The translations under genes and the position numbers were made by a program. DNA of 64,000 bases from Arthrobacter cryoconiti (GTDB taxonomy: Bacteria; Actinomycetota; Actinomycetes; Actinomycetales; Micrococcaceae), in contig NZ_JAJJBU010000006.1 of the NCBI RefSeq assembly GCF_020905375.1, positions 1 through 64,000 of the forward strand. Reading direction: 5' to 3'. This document shows positions 8,979-17,877 of this stretch, piece after piece (positions within the stretch are counted from its first letter, which is position 1; each line of letters begins with the position of its first letter). The notes below the pieces were generated by a model, which worked only from the letters and a program-made list of their open reading frames with translations, was not told where the DNA came from and did no database searches.

Positions 8979-9195
8979 GTAGTTTGGCAGGATCGGAATC
9001 CTCTCGGCGACTTTCCGACTTTCGGCCGTGGGCGGCCTTGAGTCTCCCTGACGTCGCCTCCGAGGACACCGGTCCTGCTTTGGGTTTGGCAGGTAGTTTG
9101 GCAGGATCGGAATCCTCTCGGCGACTTTGCAGACTTTCGGCCGTGGGCGGCCTTGAGTCTTTCTGACGTCGCCTCCGAGGACACCGGTCCTGCTT
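8979..9195. repeat. Two tandem copies of a ~102-bp structured intergenic element
   Basis: Copy one spans 8979-9080 and copy two 9093-9195, a period of 114. They differ at only a few places (a one-base insertion near 9130 and CC/TT in the middle). Each copy begins GTAGTTTGGCAGGATCGGAA and ends GAGGACACCGGTCCTGCTT. Each also carries internal short inverted repeats (AGGAC/GTCCT, GGCC/GGCC, AGGA/TCCT), so the RNA or single strand can fold. It lies between the convergent genes proX and the acyl-CoA synthetase, the usual place for REP-like elements. Confidence 0.85.
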
Positions 9196-9200
9196 CGAGG

Positions 9201-10949
9201 CTACTGGCCCGTTGGGAAATCCGAATCTAGGTATTCCCGGCCCAGGCCAACCGGAACGGGTGCGCCCGGCAACTTTTCTTCGACAGAATCGTTGCCGTGG
9301 CGCACTTCTTCGTTGGCGCGGAGTTGAACGCGGCGAATCTTCCCCGAGATGGTCTTGGGCAGTTCTGAAAATTCCAGGCGACGAATGCGTTTGTAAGCTG
9401 GCAGGTGTTCGCGGCAATACGCGAAGATCTCTCCAGCCAAAGCGTCGCTGGGCTCGTAGGCAGCTGCCAGAACCACGTAGGCTTTGGGAACGTTGAGACG
9501 AAGCGCGTCCGGTGAAGGGACCACAGCGGCCTCGGCAACGGCTGGGTGTTCGATCAGCACGCTTTCGAGCTCGAACGGGGATAGGCGGTAGTCCGAGGAC
9601 TTGAAGACGTCATCGCTGCGGCCCACATAGGTCAAGATCCCATTTTCATCCCGACTTGCGACGTCGCCCGTATGGTAAAAACCATTCCTGAACGCGTCAG
9701 CTGTCTTTTCCGGGTCACCGTAGTAGCCCTTGGTGAGCCCCACAGGGGTGGGATCCAGGCGCAAGCAAAGTTCGCCGTCGTCCGTTTCTTCCCCGGTCAA
9801 CAAGTCCAGCAAAACTACGTCGTAACCCGGCAGAGGGCGGCCCATAGAACCGATCTTCACCGGCTGGCCGGGGGTATTGGCCACCTGGACAGTTGTTTCG
9901 GTCTGGCCGAAACCGTCGCGGATGAGCTGGCCCCACGCTCGCTCAACCTGGCCAATGACCTCGGCGTTGAGCGGCTCACCGGCGGAGACAACCTTTTTGG
10001 GCGGATTTTTCAGCAATGTCAGATCCGCTTGGATCAGCATGCGCCACACGGTGGGGGGAGCGCAGAAACTCGTCACGTGCTCGGCGTCCATTTGGGCCAT
10101 GAGGGCCTTGGCATCAAAGCGCGTGTAGTTGTAGACGAAGACGCAAGCCTCCGCAATCCACGGGGTAAAAACGTTGGACCAGGCATGCTTCGCCCAACCC
10201 GGTGAAGCCACATTGAGGTGAACGTCGCCGGGCTCCAATCCAATCCAATACATGGTGGAGAGATGGCCAACCGGGTACGAAGTGTGAGTATGCTCCACGA
10301 GCTTGGCCTTGGACGTCGTTCCGGAGGTGAAGTAAAGCAGCATGGTTTCGTCCGCCTTGGTGGGTGCGTCCGGAGTGAAAGCCTCCACCGAATCCGCGCT
10401 CCCGGCGTAATCCACGACCGTGCGGCCAGCACCAGGGAGCGCGTCCCCGACATTTACCAAGGTGTAATCCCCGGGAACCTGAGCGAACTTGGGCATGTCT
10501 TCGCCGCGGGCAGCGATCCACGTTGCCGCACCTCGATCCACCCGATCGGCCAAATCTGCTGGCCCCATCATGGTGGTGGTCGGGATCATGACAACGCCGA
10601 GCTTGATGCAGGCAAGCATGAGTTCCCACAGCTCTACCTGGTTGCCAAGCATGATGATCATGTGTTCACCGCGAACAATGCCTTGACCACGCAGCCAATT
10701 GGCCACCTGATTGGAGCGCAGAGACAGTTCCCTGAAAGTGCGTCTGGTTGCGGTGCCATCCGCTTCCACAATGACCAGTGCTGGTTTGTTCCCTGAGGTC
10801 GGATCGGCGGCGATCGCGTCGATCCAGTCCAGTGCGAAGTTGAATTCTTCGAAGTGTGGCCAGGAAAATTCCTTCTGGGCGCGGGCATTGTCCAAGCGCA
10901 GATCCAGTAGTTGTTGGCGCGCGGCACGGAACTCTTGCGTGACGGTCAT
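9201..10949 (-). CDS. AMP-forming acyl-CoA synthetase
   Basis: 582 residues of the ANL superfamily. Core motifs: YFTSGTTSKAKLVEHTH (phosphate loop; Ser-Lys replaces the common Gly-x-Pro), VASPGWAKHAWSNVFTPW, DGFGQTETT, YHTGDVASRDENGILTYVGRSDDVFKSSDYRLSP and the C-terminal catalytic Lys in LPKTISGKIRRVQLR. It activates a carboxylic acid as acyl-AMP and passes it to CoA; the sequence looks closer to medium-chain/acetyl-type synthetases than to long-chain FadD. The ATG at 10949 is chosen because AAGGTGG lies five bases upstream. Confidence 0.9.
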   Translation of the reverse strand: MTVTQEFRAARQQLLDLRLDNARAQKEFSWPHFEEFNFALDWIDAIAADPTSGNKPALVIVEADGTATRRTFRELSLRSNQVANWLRGQGIVRGEHMIIMLGNQVELWELMLACIKLGVVMIPTTTMMGPADLADRVDRGAATWIAARGEDMPKFAQVPGDYTLVNVGDALPGAGRTVVDYAGSADSVEAFTPDAPTKADETMLLYFTSGTTSKAKLVEHTHTSYPVGHLSTMYWIGLEPGDVHLNVASPGWAKHAWSNVFTPWIAEACVFVYNYTRFDAKALMAQMDAEHVTSFCAPPTVWRMLIQADLTLLKNPPKKVVSAGEPLNAEVIGQVERAWGQLIRDGFGQTETTVQVANTPGQPVKIGSMGRPLPGYDVVLLDLLTGEETDDGELCLRLDPTPVGLTKGYYGDPEKTADAFRNGFYHTGDVASRDENGILTYVGRSDDVFKSSDYRLSPFELESVLIEHPAVAEAAVVPSPDALRLNVPKAYVVLAAAYEPSDALAGEIFAYCREHLPAYKRIRRLEFSELPKTISGKIRRVQLRANEEVRHGNDSVEEKLPGAPVPVGLGREYLDSDFPTGQ

Positions 10950-11038
10950 GGTGTCCACCTTCCGGCTACTTTGCCGAGTTTATGTTTCTGCCTTGAATAT
11001 ACGCGACGCCGTGGCCTGGTTCGCTCACTTTTGGTGGG

Positions 11039-11860
11039 CTAGCGCCACCAAGTGTCCAGAAGCGAGACCGGGATGGCGCGCTTATGGCGGCTGTTGAGGA
11101 AGCGTTTTTCAATGCTCGACGCCGGGGTGTCGCCAATGTCCTTGCCCTCTAGATAGTCGTCGATCTGCGCATAGCTCACACCCAGTTCAGCCTCATCCGT
11201 GCGGCCCGGAATGCCATCAAGGAGATCGGCTGTCGGGACTTTGGCCCACAGCTGCTCCGGCGCGCCAAGGTGTTGGAGTAGTGCACGGTTTTGGCGCTTA
11301 TTGAGAGTGTAGAGAGGCAGAATATCGGCGCCACCGTCGCCGAACTTCGTGAAAAATCCCGTCACTGATTCCGCGGCGTGGTCGGTGCCAATCACGAGTA
11401 GATTTTCCTGACCAGCCAGTGCATATTGGGCCACCATCCGGGAGCGTGCCTTGACGTTTCCCTTATTGAAATCAGAGATTGCGCTGGTAGCGCTCTTGGC
11501 GAATTCGACCGTAAAGCCGTCTACGGCTGGGGCGATGTTGAAGGTTTTTGCCGTCTTCGCGTTGATGAACGCCAGCGCCATTTGGGCGTCATCCTCGTCG
11601 TGCTGGATGCCGTAGGGCAGACGCAAGGCAATGAAGTTTGCGGTGATGCCTTCTTCGGCCAATTCTTCGACAGCGAGCTGTGCCAAGCGGCCGGCAAGTG
11701 TTGAGTCAAGTCCTCCGCTGATACCGAGCACATAGCCTTTCGTGCCGGTCTTTTTGAGGTAGTCCTTAAGGAATTGCACCCGTCGTTTCACCTCGGTAGC
11801 CGGGTCAATCACGGGTTGGACGCCGAGTTCTGCAATGATTTGTGCCTGAAGTTCGCGCAT
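11039..11860 (-). CDS. nadE: Ammonia-dependent NAD+ synthetase
   Basis: 273 residues, single-domain type without a glutaminase half. The ATP-pyrophosphatase loop is [19 protein letters not shown] (about 44-62), and the deamido-NAD region reads [19 protein letters not shown] and [26 protein letters not shown]. It catalyses the last step of NAD synthesis from deamido-NAD, ATP and ammonia. The length fits E. coli NadE. No ribosome site at the right spacing is present; a TACTCT box six bases before the ATG suggests a leaderless message. Confidence 0.96.
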   Translation of the reverse strand: MRELQAQIIAELGVQPVIDPATEVKRRVQFLKDYLKKTGTKGYVLGISGGLDSTLAGRLAQLAVEELAEEGITANFIALRLPYGIQHDEDDAQMALAFINAKTAKTFNIAPAVDGFTVEFAKSATSAISDFNKGNVKARSRMVAQYALAGQENLLVIGTDHAAESVTGFFTKFGDGGADILPLYTLNKRQNRALLQHLGAPEQLWAKVPTADLLDGIPGRTDEAELGVSYAQIDDYLEGKDIGDTPASSIEKRFLNSRHKRAIPVSLLDTWWR

Positions 11861-11936
11861 GGACTAAGAGTATCCTTCACGACGAAAATCGGGCACTATT
11901 AGCCGGGTCATAATAAACGTGATGGGCGGCCCCAGT

Positions 11937-13745
11937 TCACTGGTCAAAATATTGCGGAAGCTTCACCGAAGGCGTGGTTGACGGGGGGACGTTGTAAGTC
12001 TGGAGAACTTGTCCCATGACCTCATTGAAAGTTGGGCCTTGGCTGACTCCATAGATCAGGCCCTGGGGACGCTGAACCGTGATGAGAACTACGTACTGGG
12101 GATCATCCATGGGCGCCATTCCCGCGAATGAGGACGTGTAGCCGTCAAAGCCATGTCCGTTGTCAGCAGGCGACTCCGCTGTACCAGTCTTTCCACCCAC
12201 TCTATAGCCGGGAATGGAGACATTTTTAGCATCGGCAACGGTTGTCACGCTCTCAAGAATGTCCCTCACTTTCTGTGCAGTTTGCGGGCTCACGACAGTT
12301 GTTCCAGGCCGCTGCGGGACTTTTTCTTCGGTGCCGTCAGGGGCAATATAGGCATCAACTATCTGAGGGTCCAACCGGACGCCATTGTTGGCAATTGTCT
12401 GGTAGATCATTGCTGTCTGCAGTGGTGTTTGGGCCACGCCCTGTCCAAACAGAACCGTGTACTCCTGCCGGCCATCCCATTTCGATGGTTGGGCCAAGAT
12501 TCCTGCGCTGACCCCGGGCAGCGGAATGTTTGGCTGCTGGCCGATCCCGAAGTTGTGGAGGTAGTCGTAACGTTGCTGGGGGGTGAGCTTTTCCCCGGCC
12601 ATCACCGTTCCGGTGTTTAGCGAATCTCCAATCACACCGGCAAAAGTTCGGTTTTCTGTTCCGTGCGGGAAGGCATCCGTGAAAGTTTGTCCATTGACCG
12701 TGTAAGTAGGGGGAATCACCAGGTGGGTGTCCGGCTCTATGAGTCCTTCTTGAATCAGCGCCGCGGCTGTAACGGTTTTTTCCGTGGAACCCGGCTCTAT
12801 GGCGGCCGTCACCGAGCGAGCACCCCGGTCCTCCGCCTTAGACGCGCCGGGGTTGCCGGGGTCAACCGTTGAGGTGTCCCCGAGGGCAATTATCTTGCCC
12901 GTTTTGACTTCAGCCACGACCACGTTGGCCCACTCGGCACTGTACTGCTGCTTTTGCTGTTCAGCTGCGCGTTGGGCAAAGAACTGAATATCAGAATTGA
13001 CCGTTAGTTTTACGTCCTCACCGTTAACCGGGGCAGTAACGGATACGGGCGCGGTAGGGATAATGATTCCGTTGGCTCCGCGCTGGTATGTTCGCTTACC
13101 GTCCTTCCCGGTGAGTTTGGCATTCATGCTCTGCTCAATGCCGGCTAGTCCTTTGCCATCGGTGCCAACAAATCCGACGATATTTCCGCCCACCGATCCC
13201 TGCGGATAGACACGCTCACTGGTGGCTTCTGAGTAGACGCCTGGCAGGCGCAGTTTCATGACTTTGTCCTCCGTGTCCGGAGGTACATTTTTAGTCACGT
13301 AGGCAAAATTGGTGTCACCGCTCGCGGTTTTCGTGACCGCACTCAGGTCTAAGCCGAGGACCCCGGCTAATTCCGTCAATCCTTGCGTTCGAGTGAGTTC
13401 TTCTATGTTGCCATTTGGATCTAGCCGTTTGAAGGTGGTGGCCTTGGAGTTGTTCTTGGGCGAGATGGTGATGTTATAGCGCAGGACGCTCTCTGCTAGA
13501 ACTTTGCCGTTGGCATCAATAATCTTGCCCCGAACTGAGGGGAGGGGCTGGGTTACTGTCCGCTGCAGGACCGCCTGCTCAGCGTTGCCATTTAGGTCCA
13601 AGCCCTGAATTAGCACCAGTTTGACTGAAACAATGAGCAGAAGGGCTATCAAGATTGATATCCCAACTCGCATCCGTCGTCGAGCACTCTTAGCAGACAG
13701 GCCCACTATTGGCCCGCCAGGGTTGTTTTGTGAACTTCGAACCAT
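11937..13745 (-). CDS. Class B penicillin-binding protein (FtsI/PBP2-type transpeptidase)
   Basis: 602 residues. One N-terminal membrane anchor (ISILIALLLIVSVKLVLIQ), a pedestal domain (PLPSVRGKIIDANGKVLAES ... YPQGSVGGNIVGFVG) and a transpeptidase domain with all three marks: SxxK as EPGSTEKTV, SxN as GDSLNTG and KTG as GGKTGTAESP. It cross-links peptidoglycan outside the membrane. It stands alone, away from mraW/mur genes, so it is probably a second class B enzyme or a stray FtsI rather than the division-cluster copy. ATG 13745 is preferred to TTG 13751 because GAGGA lies eight bases upstream. Confidence 0.92.
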   Translation of the reverse strand: MVRSSQNNPGGPIVGLSAKSARRRMRVGISILIALLLIVSVKLVLIQGLDLNGNAEQAVLQRTVTQPLPSVRGKIIDANGKVLAESVLRYNITISPKNNSKATTFKRLDPNGNIEELTRTQGLTELAGVLGLDLSAVTKTASGDTNFAYVTKNVPPDTEDKVMKLRLPGVYSEATSERVYPQGSVGGNIVGFVGTDGKGLAGIEQSMNAKLTGKDGKRTYQRGANGIIIPTAPVSVTAPVNGEDVKLTVNSDIQFFAQRAAEQQKQQYSAEWANVVVAEVKTGKIIALGDTSTVDPGNPGASKAEDRGARSVTAAIEPGSTEKTVTAAALIQEGLIEPDTHLVIPPTYTVNGQTFTDAFPHGTENRTFAGVIGDSLNTGTVMAGEKLTPQQRYDYLHNFGIGQQPNIPLPGVSAGILAQPSKWDGRQEYTVLFGQGVAQTPLQTAMIYQTIANNGVRLDPQIVDAYIAPDGTEEKVPQRPGTTVVSPQTAQKVRDILESVTTVADAKNVSIPGYRVGGKTGTAESPADNGHGFDGYTSSFAGMAPMDDPQYVVLITVQRPQGLIYGVSQGPTFNEVMGQVLQTYNVPPSTTPSVKLPQYFDQ

Positions 13746-13961
13746 CGGCAATCCTCAAGACATAGCTGCGCAAGTGCTGAACTGACTAGACCCGCTAAGA
13801 GGTCTACCCCCGCCCGGTTCTCTAGTTCGCAACTTTAGGCCTTAAATATGGGACGAAGCTGAAAGCAAACAAGTGAATGTTCTCACTGTGGCTCAGGGCA
13901 GCCGTGGTTGGCGAAGCTGTGATCGCCATTGCTTGTGCGGCGCAGCGGTGTGTGAAATCGC

Positions 13962-14852
13962 TCAACGCCGGTGCTCTGGCCTTCCTCGTGTGATCTCTTG
14001 CGTGCGTTCTTCTCGAAGTGCGCGCAGGTAGACGCTGGCCCAAGAGCGGAACGGTGCCCATGCCTTGCTGATCTCTGCCGGAGCGCGCTCAATGCCATAT
14101 TTTTCAGCTATTTCGGCGTCGAGGCGCTTCTCGTTCCGTGGAATGACGTCGGGAAAGTTGGCGCCGCGGATGACGATGAGATCAGCCGCGAATGGGCCGA
14201 TTCCCTTGATCTCCTGCATTTGTCGCAGCGCTTCTGCAGCGTCGAGCGCGCGCAGTCGCTCGCCAGAGAGTTGCCCGTCCAAAGCAGCCTCCGCGACTGC
14301 CTGGAGGTATTCGTTCTTTCGACCTGGCAAATCCAGATCGAGGCCCAGCAGAACCGAAGGTGTCGGGAAACTGCCGCGATCTCCGTGGGAGTTCAGGAGC
14401 CGTGTCTTGATGGCGGCTGCCTGGCGCATCTGAACGCGCTGCGAAAGCACCGACCAGACGGCGGCTTCGTAGGGAGAATAGAAACCGCACGGTCGCAGCC
14501 CTGGCAGTTGCTGCTGCGCGTTCTTGATGACCGGATCGAGGACACCGACATCCGGCCAGCCCCGACCGTCGATATCCAACGACAAAAACCGAAGCACCTG
14601 GGCCGTGGCGGCTTCGAGATTTCCGCTACCGGCGACGGCGATCCGTACCGCGTCATCTTCCTGTGAGATCACAGCATCCACTCGCTGCCAATCGTCGTCG
14701 CACACAAAAGTCGCTTCAATATTGGCTTCGGCGGCCTGTACGTTTAGCGCAGAGGGCGAAAACCCTTCCCAAAATCGTCGGCTGGTAGTCAGTGACCAAG
14801 GGCCAGCCACGGAATGAAGGGACTCCAGCCGCTCAACCGCGGACTCAGGCAC
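13962..14852 (-). CDS. AlkA-like DNA-3-methyladenine glycosylase (HhH-GPD)
   Basis: About 296 residues. An AlkA-like N-terminal domain is followed by the HhH-GPD domain (FYSPYEAAVWSVLSQRVQM ... LRQMQEIKGIGPFAADLIVI). The stretch after the hairpin reads RGANFPDVIPRNEKRL: where AlkA has LPDD with the catalytic Asp, this protein has PRNE. The start is uncertain. The GTG at 14852 overlaps the upstream VOC gene stop by eight bases and fits translational coupling; the long frame up to 15170 is only shadow of the VOC gene. It should excise alkylated purines if the shifted acidic residue can serve. Confidence 0.82.
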   Translation of the reverse strand: MPESAVERLESLHSVAGPWSLTTSRRFWEGFSPSALNVQAAEANIEATFVCDDDWQRVDAVISQEDDAVRIAVAGSGNLEAATAQVLRFLSLDIDGRGWPDVGVLDPVIKNAQQQLPGLRPCGFYSPYEAAVWSVLSQRVQMRQAAAIKTRLLNSHGDRGSFPTPSVLLGLDLDLPGRKNEYLQAVAEAALDGQLSGERLRALDAAEALRQMQEIKGIGPFAADLIVIRGANFPDVIPRNEKRLDAEIAEKYGIERAPAEISKAWAPFRSWASVYLRALREERTQEITRGRPEHRR

Positions 14853-15213
14853 GGTCGTGAAGAGTGATCTGGTAGCCGTCAGGGTCAGCAAAAGTGAACG
14901 TGCGCCCGAACGGACCGTCGATCGGCTCCGACGTAATGCGGAACCCATCAGCGAGGAGGGTGTCGTGGACTTGTTGGGAATCAGGGCTGTGGAGCCATAT
15001 GCCGATGCCAAGCCCGAGCTGAGATACCGAATCGAGGTCGACTCCAGGAAGTGGCGAGCGCACGGCGAAGGATGCCGGTGTCGTGTTGAACACGACCGCG
15101 TGAGGCGGCCCGGGCTGGCGGGTGAAACCGAGGTATTTTTCGTAGAACTCGGCTGAGGCAGAGAAGTCACGAACCTGCAAAGAGATGAATCCTGGGCCGG
15201 ATGTGTTGGACAT
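14845..15213 (-). CDS. VOC (glyoxalase/bleomycin-resistance) family protein
   Basis: 122 residues, a single vicinal-oxygen-chelate unit: FISLQVRDFSASAEFYEKYLGFTR at the front and GPFGRTFTFADPDGYQITLHDRA at the end. GAAGGAGA lies upstream of the ATG. Proteins of this size bind metals and small substrates, but the substrate cannot be told. It is the first gene of a two-gene unit with the AlkA-like glycosylase and is divergent from a MarR gene with two operators between them, so MarR-type derepression is likely. Confidence 0.88.
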   Translation of the reverse strand: MSNTSGPGFISLQVRDFSASAEFYEKYLGFTRQPGPPHAVVFNTTPASFAVRSPLPGVDLDSVSQLGLGIGIWLHSPDSQQVHDTLLADGFRITSEPIDGPFGRTFTFADPDGYQITLHDRA

Positions 15214-15230
15214 GGCGTTCTCCTTCAGAG

Positions 15231-15278
15231 TATGTCAGTTTGCTGACATAGATTACTTTATGTCAGAATACTGACATG
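15231..15278. promoter_or_regulatory. Twin MarR operators in the VOC/marR divergent promoter
   Basis: Two copies of TATGTCAG-N4-CTGACATA lie at 15231-15250 (perfect 8-bp arms) and 15259-15278 (last base differs), starts 28 bases apart. The second runs into the ATG of the MarR gene at 15276, and CAGAAT six bases before that ATG could be its -10 box, so a bound dimer would block start of the marR transcript. The first covers the promoter of the VOC gene. The repressor is presumably the adjacent MarR protein. Confidence 0.85.
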
Positions 15279-15740
15279 AGTCAAGCAGCTTCTGGGATAG
15301 ATCTGGAGACGTCGTTGGGATACCTGATGAAGGAGGTTTCGAGCGCGCTCCGAATAGAAATGGAGACTGTGCTGCGCCCGCTCGGTATGACAATAACCCA
15401 CTATTCGTGCCTTGAGCTCTTAGCTCAACGACCGGGCCTGTCAAACTCCGCTCTAGCGCGCGGCGCGTTTGTCACCCGGCAGTCAATGAACGTGCTCCTC
15501 ATGGCTTTGGAAAGTGACGGGATTCTCACCAGACTTACCCGTCCGATCGCTGGACGCGCTCTACCTGCGGAACTCACGCTGAAGGGCAGAGAGCAGATGG
15601 CTCGCGCCAGCGCGGCCATCAAGTCTGTGGAAGAGCGGATGAAGAGAACGCTCAGCCCGGACGAGGAAGCTGTTTTGAAGGATCTCTTGAAGCGCTGCGC
15701 ACAATCGCTACCAAGCGATCCTGAAGAACAAGCGAACTGA
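15276..15740 (+). CDS. MarR-family transcriptional regulator
   Basis: 154 residues with a winged helix: LRPLGMTITHYSCLELLAQRPGLSNSALARGAFVTRQSMNVLLMALESDGILTR, and the wing RPIAGRALPAELTLKGRE. No ribosome site precedes the ATG, which overlaps an operator; the transcript is probably leaderless. It most likely represses itself and the divergent VOC-glycosylase unit until a small phenolic or oxidising ligand binds, as is usual for the family. Confidence 0.9.
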   Translation: MSQAASGIDLETSLGYLMKEVSSALRIEMETVLRPLGMTITHYSCLELLAQRPGLSNSALARGAFVTRQSMNVLLMALESDGILTRLTRPIAGRALPAELTLKGREQMARASAAIKSVEERMKRTLSPDEEAVLKDLLKRCAQSLPSDPEEQAN

Positions 15741-15878
15741 GCAGTTCAAATCGGAGTTGATCCAGGCCCATCGCGCTTAATATGAGCATCAAGAGCCTGC
15801 GCCATTACCTAAGCCACTTCTCACTCTCGGACCGCGCTGACCTTTAGGCGGTTGGGGTAGGCGCAACGATTTCATGAT

Positions 15879-15921
15879 GCAGCTGATGCGGGTGTTTGGG
15901 AGCGACACCCGCATCAGCTGC
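15879..15921. terminator. 17-bp perfect stem-loop between convergent genes
   Basis: Arms 15879-15895 and 15905-15921 pair perfectly around a 9-base loop. It sits between the ends of the MarR gene (+) and the alcohol dehydrogenase gene (-). There is no T-run on either side, so it would act as a bidirectional hairpin of the U-less actinobacterial kind or as an mRNA end protector. Confidence 0.7.
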
Positions 15922-15949
15922 CGTATGAATGGTGCCGAGGGCGAACATA

Positions 15950-17023
15950 TTAATGTGGCGGCTGTAGATCGTCATCGATTGACCGGAAGTCGAGAACGAA
16001 GCGGTAGCGGACGTCATTGCGGGCAAGCCTCTCGAACGCCGTGTCCACTTCCATAGCCGGTAGAACCTCGATGTCGGCGACGATGCCGTGCTCGCCACAA
16101 AAATCGAGCATCTCCTGCGTGGCCCGGTGCCCGCCACTGCCGCCGGACGCGAGGCGCTTGCGCCCACTCAGCAGCTCAAGTGTCCGCACGGTGACGGTGC
16201 CGAGGTAGCCGAGTGAATACAGGGTGCCGTCGAGGTCGAGCGCCCTCAGATAGGGGCCGAAGTCGTGGTCGACGGCGACAGTGTCCAAGATGGTGTCAAG
16301 AGACCAGTGACTGTCCTTCATCGCGTGCCGGTCCGTGGAGACGACGACGCGCTGAGCTCCGAGGGCCCGGGCGTCGGCCGCTTTCGCGGGCGTGGTTGTA
16401 AAGACCGTCACCTCCGCTCCTAGTGCTCGCCCGAGCCTTACAGCGAGATGGCCGAGGCCGCCAAGACCCACGACGCCGAGCCGCGTGCCGGGTCCCACGC
16501 CGGCAGCACGGAGGGGTTCCCAAACGGTGACGCCCGCGCACATTAGGGGCGCGACGGCGGCGGGGTCGAGTACCGTGGGCCGGCTATACACAAATTTCTC
16601 CCGCACCACGTACCGCCCGGAAAAGGCACCGTTCGTCAAACTACCGTCCAGACGATCCGTCCCTCCGTAGGTGAGCGTTGGAAACTCCTCGCAGAAGTTC
16701 TCCTGGCTGACCTGGCACATCCGGCAGGTGCCGCAGGAGTCGACGATGTTGCCGACCGCGACGGGGTCTCCGGGGACAAATCCCGTGACGCTGGGACCGA
16801 CCTGGACAACCTCCCCGACAAACTCGTGGCCCGGTACCAGCGGGAAAACACCGCCTGCCTCCGCGGGAGTGTGCAGTGCGTGCACGTCTGAATGGCATAC
16901 GCCGCAGAAGCTCACGCGGATGTCCACGTCGTCCTCGCGGAGCTCTCGTCGTTGAATTGTGGCCGGGGTGAAAGGCCCGGCAGCCTTGAGTGCTTGAAGG
17001 GCAATGGTTTCCATTCCGTTCAT
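15950..17023 (-). CDS. Zinc-dependent NAD(P) alcohol dehydrogenase (YahK/CAD-like)
   Basis: About 357 residues from ATG 17023 (17026 and 17014 also possible). Catalytic zinc site FCGVCHSDVH and PGHEFVGEVV; the structural zinc loop has only SCGTCRMCQVSQENFCEE, which supplies the four cysteines. The nucleotide fold is LGVVGLGGLGHLAVRLGRALGAEVTVFTTT. The pattern matches broad aldehyde reductases/cinnamyl-alcohol-dehydrogenase relatives such as YahK. It is divergent from a TetR gene that very probably controls it. The longer frame to 17179 reads into that TetR gene and is not used. Confidence 0.92.
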   Translation of the reverse strand: MNGMETIALQALKAAGPFTPATIQRRELREDDVDIRVSFCGVCHSDVHALHTPAEAGGVFPLVPGHEFVGEVVQVGPSVTGFVPGDPVAVGNIVDSCGTCRMCQVSQENFCEEFPTLTYGGTDRLDGSLTNGAFSGRYVVREKFVYSRPTVLDPAAVAPLMCAGVTVWEPLRAAGVGPGTRLGVVGLGGLGHLAVRLGRALGAEVTVFTTTPAKAADARALGAQRVVVSTDRHAMKDSHWSLDTILDTVAVDHDFGPYLRALDLDGTLYSLGYLGTVTVRTLELLSGRKRLASGGSGGHRATQEMLDFCGEHGIVADIEVLPAMEVDTAFERLARNDVRYRFVLDFRSIDDDLQPPH

Positions 17024-17026
17024 CAT

Positions 17027-17060
17027 ACCTACTAGTTGGTAGTATATGTACACTGGGTGC
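17027..17060. promoter_or_regulatory. Overlapping divergent promoter with TetR operator-like inverted repeat
   Basis: The short gap holds an imperfect inverted repeat, ATACCTAC-N6-GTAGTAT (about 17025-17045). The box TACACT at 17048-17053 lies seven bases before the ATG at 17061 and fits a -10 element of a leaderless transcript. A repressor bound at the repeat would block both directions. Confidence 0.55.
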
Positions 17061-17690
17061 ATGTCCAAAGCCGTAGAGACCCGCCAGCGCATTCTCGCTG
17101 CGGCGACAGAAGAGTTCGCTACACACGGCATCGCGGGCGCTCGCATTGATCGAATCGTCAGTGCATCCGGAGCCAGCAAACCGATGCTCTACGCCTACTA
17201 CGGCTCGAAAGAGCAACTATTCGACACAGTGTTCACCGCTCACGTCATCGCTAACAGCGGCCGGGTGCCCTTCACCGCAAGCGATCTTCCTGGATACGCG
17301 GTGCGGTTGTACGACGACTACCTGAGCGACCCCGCGTTGCTTCGCCTCGTCGCATGGAAACGCCTCGAGCGTGTGCCAGATGCCTACCTCTACGCTGGCC
17401 TAGAAGAAAATGATGCCGCACACCTCCGCGACATCGCACAGCAGCAACGCGAGGGTCGTATCCACGCAAACCTTGAACCCATTGACGTATGGTCGCTCTT
17501 GATCTCGGCAACGTCGACATGGGCTCAGGCCTCGGTCACTGAGATCGCCAAAGTCAACGACAGCGAAGCTGTACATCGCAGGCGCCGCCTCGCGCTGGCG
17601 TTCATGGTGCGGTCAGGACTCTGCTCTCTTCCTCAAGACGAAGCTCAATCCCAACCGCCTCCGGCAGGTACCGACAGTCGGCACCTCTGA
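17061..17690 (+). CDS. TetR-family transcriptional regulator
   Basis: 209 residues. The N-terminal HTH is typical (TRQRILAAATEEFATHGIAGARIDRIVSASGASKPMLYAYYGSKEQLFDTVF). The C-terminal ligand domain is helical (DLPGYAVRLYDDYLSD ... WKRLERVP). Start 17061 is preferred to 17046 because of the leaderless-type TACACT box. It is divergent from the alcohol dehydrogenase; repression relieved by an aldehyde or similar compound is the likely logic. Confidence 0.9.
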   Translation: MSKAVETRQRILAAATEEFATHGIAGARIDRIVSASGASKPMLYAYYGSKEQLFDTVFTAHVIANSGRVPFTASDLPGYAVRLYDDYLSDPALLRLVAWKRLERVPDAYLYAGLEENDAAHLRDIAQQQREGRIHANLEPIDVWSLLISATSTWAQASVTEIAKVNDSEAVHRRRRLALAFMVRSGLCSLPQDEAQSQPPPAGTDSRHL

Positions 17691-17877
17691 ATTCAAGCAT
17701 CCACAGGCAACAACGTCAGGGATGTGGCATGAAGGGGGCCGAACTGCCTGTTGCGGCGCCGACGGCGTTACGTCATGTGGTTACCCCAGAGCGGCCCGGG
17801 CGGTTGTTTCCTGTTGCTATGGCAGTGCCGTCCCTCTGGAGTCCGATGGAGTGCCAACCCCCGACCAATGGAAAAGC

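Noticed and set aside
8979-9195. Start of a CRISPR array.
   Set aside because: Only two long copies (102 bp) with a 12-base gap; CRISPR needs short repeats with unique spacers, and no cas genes are near.
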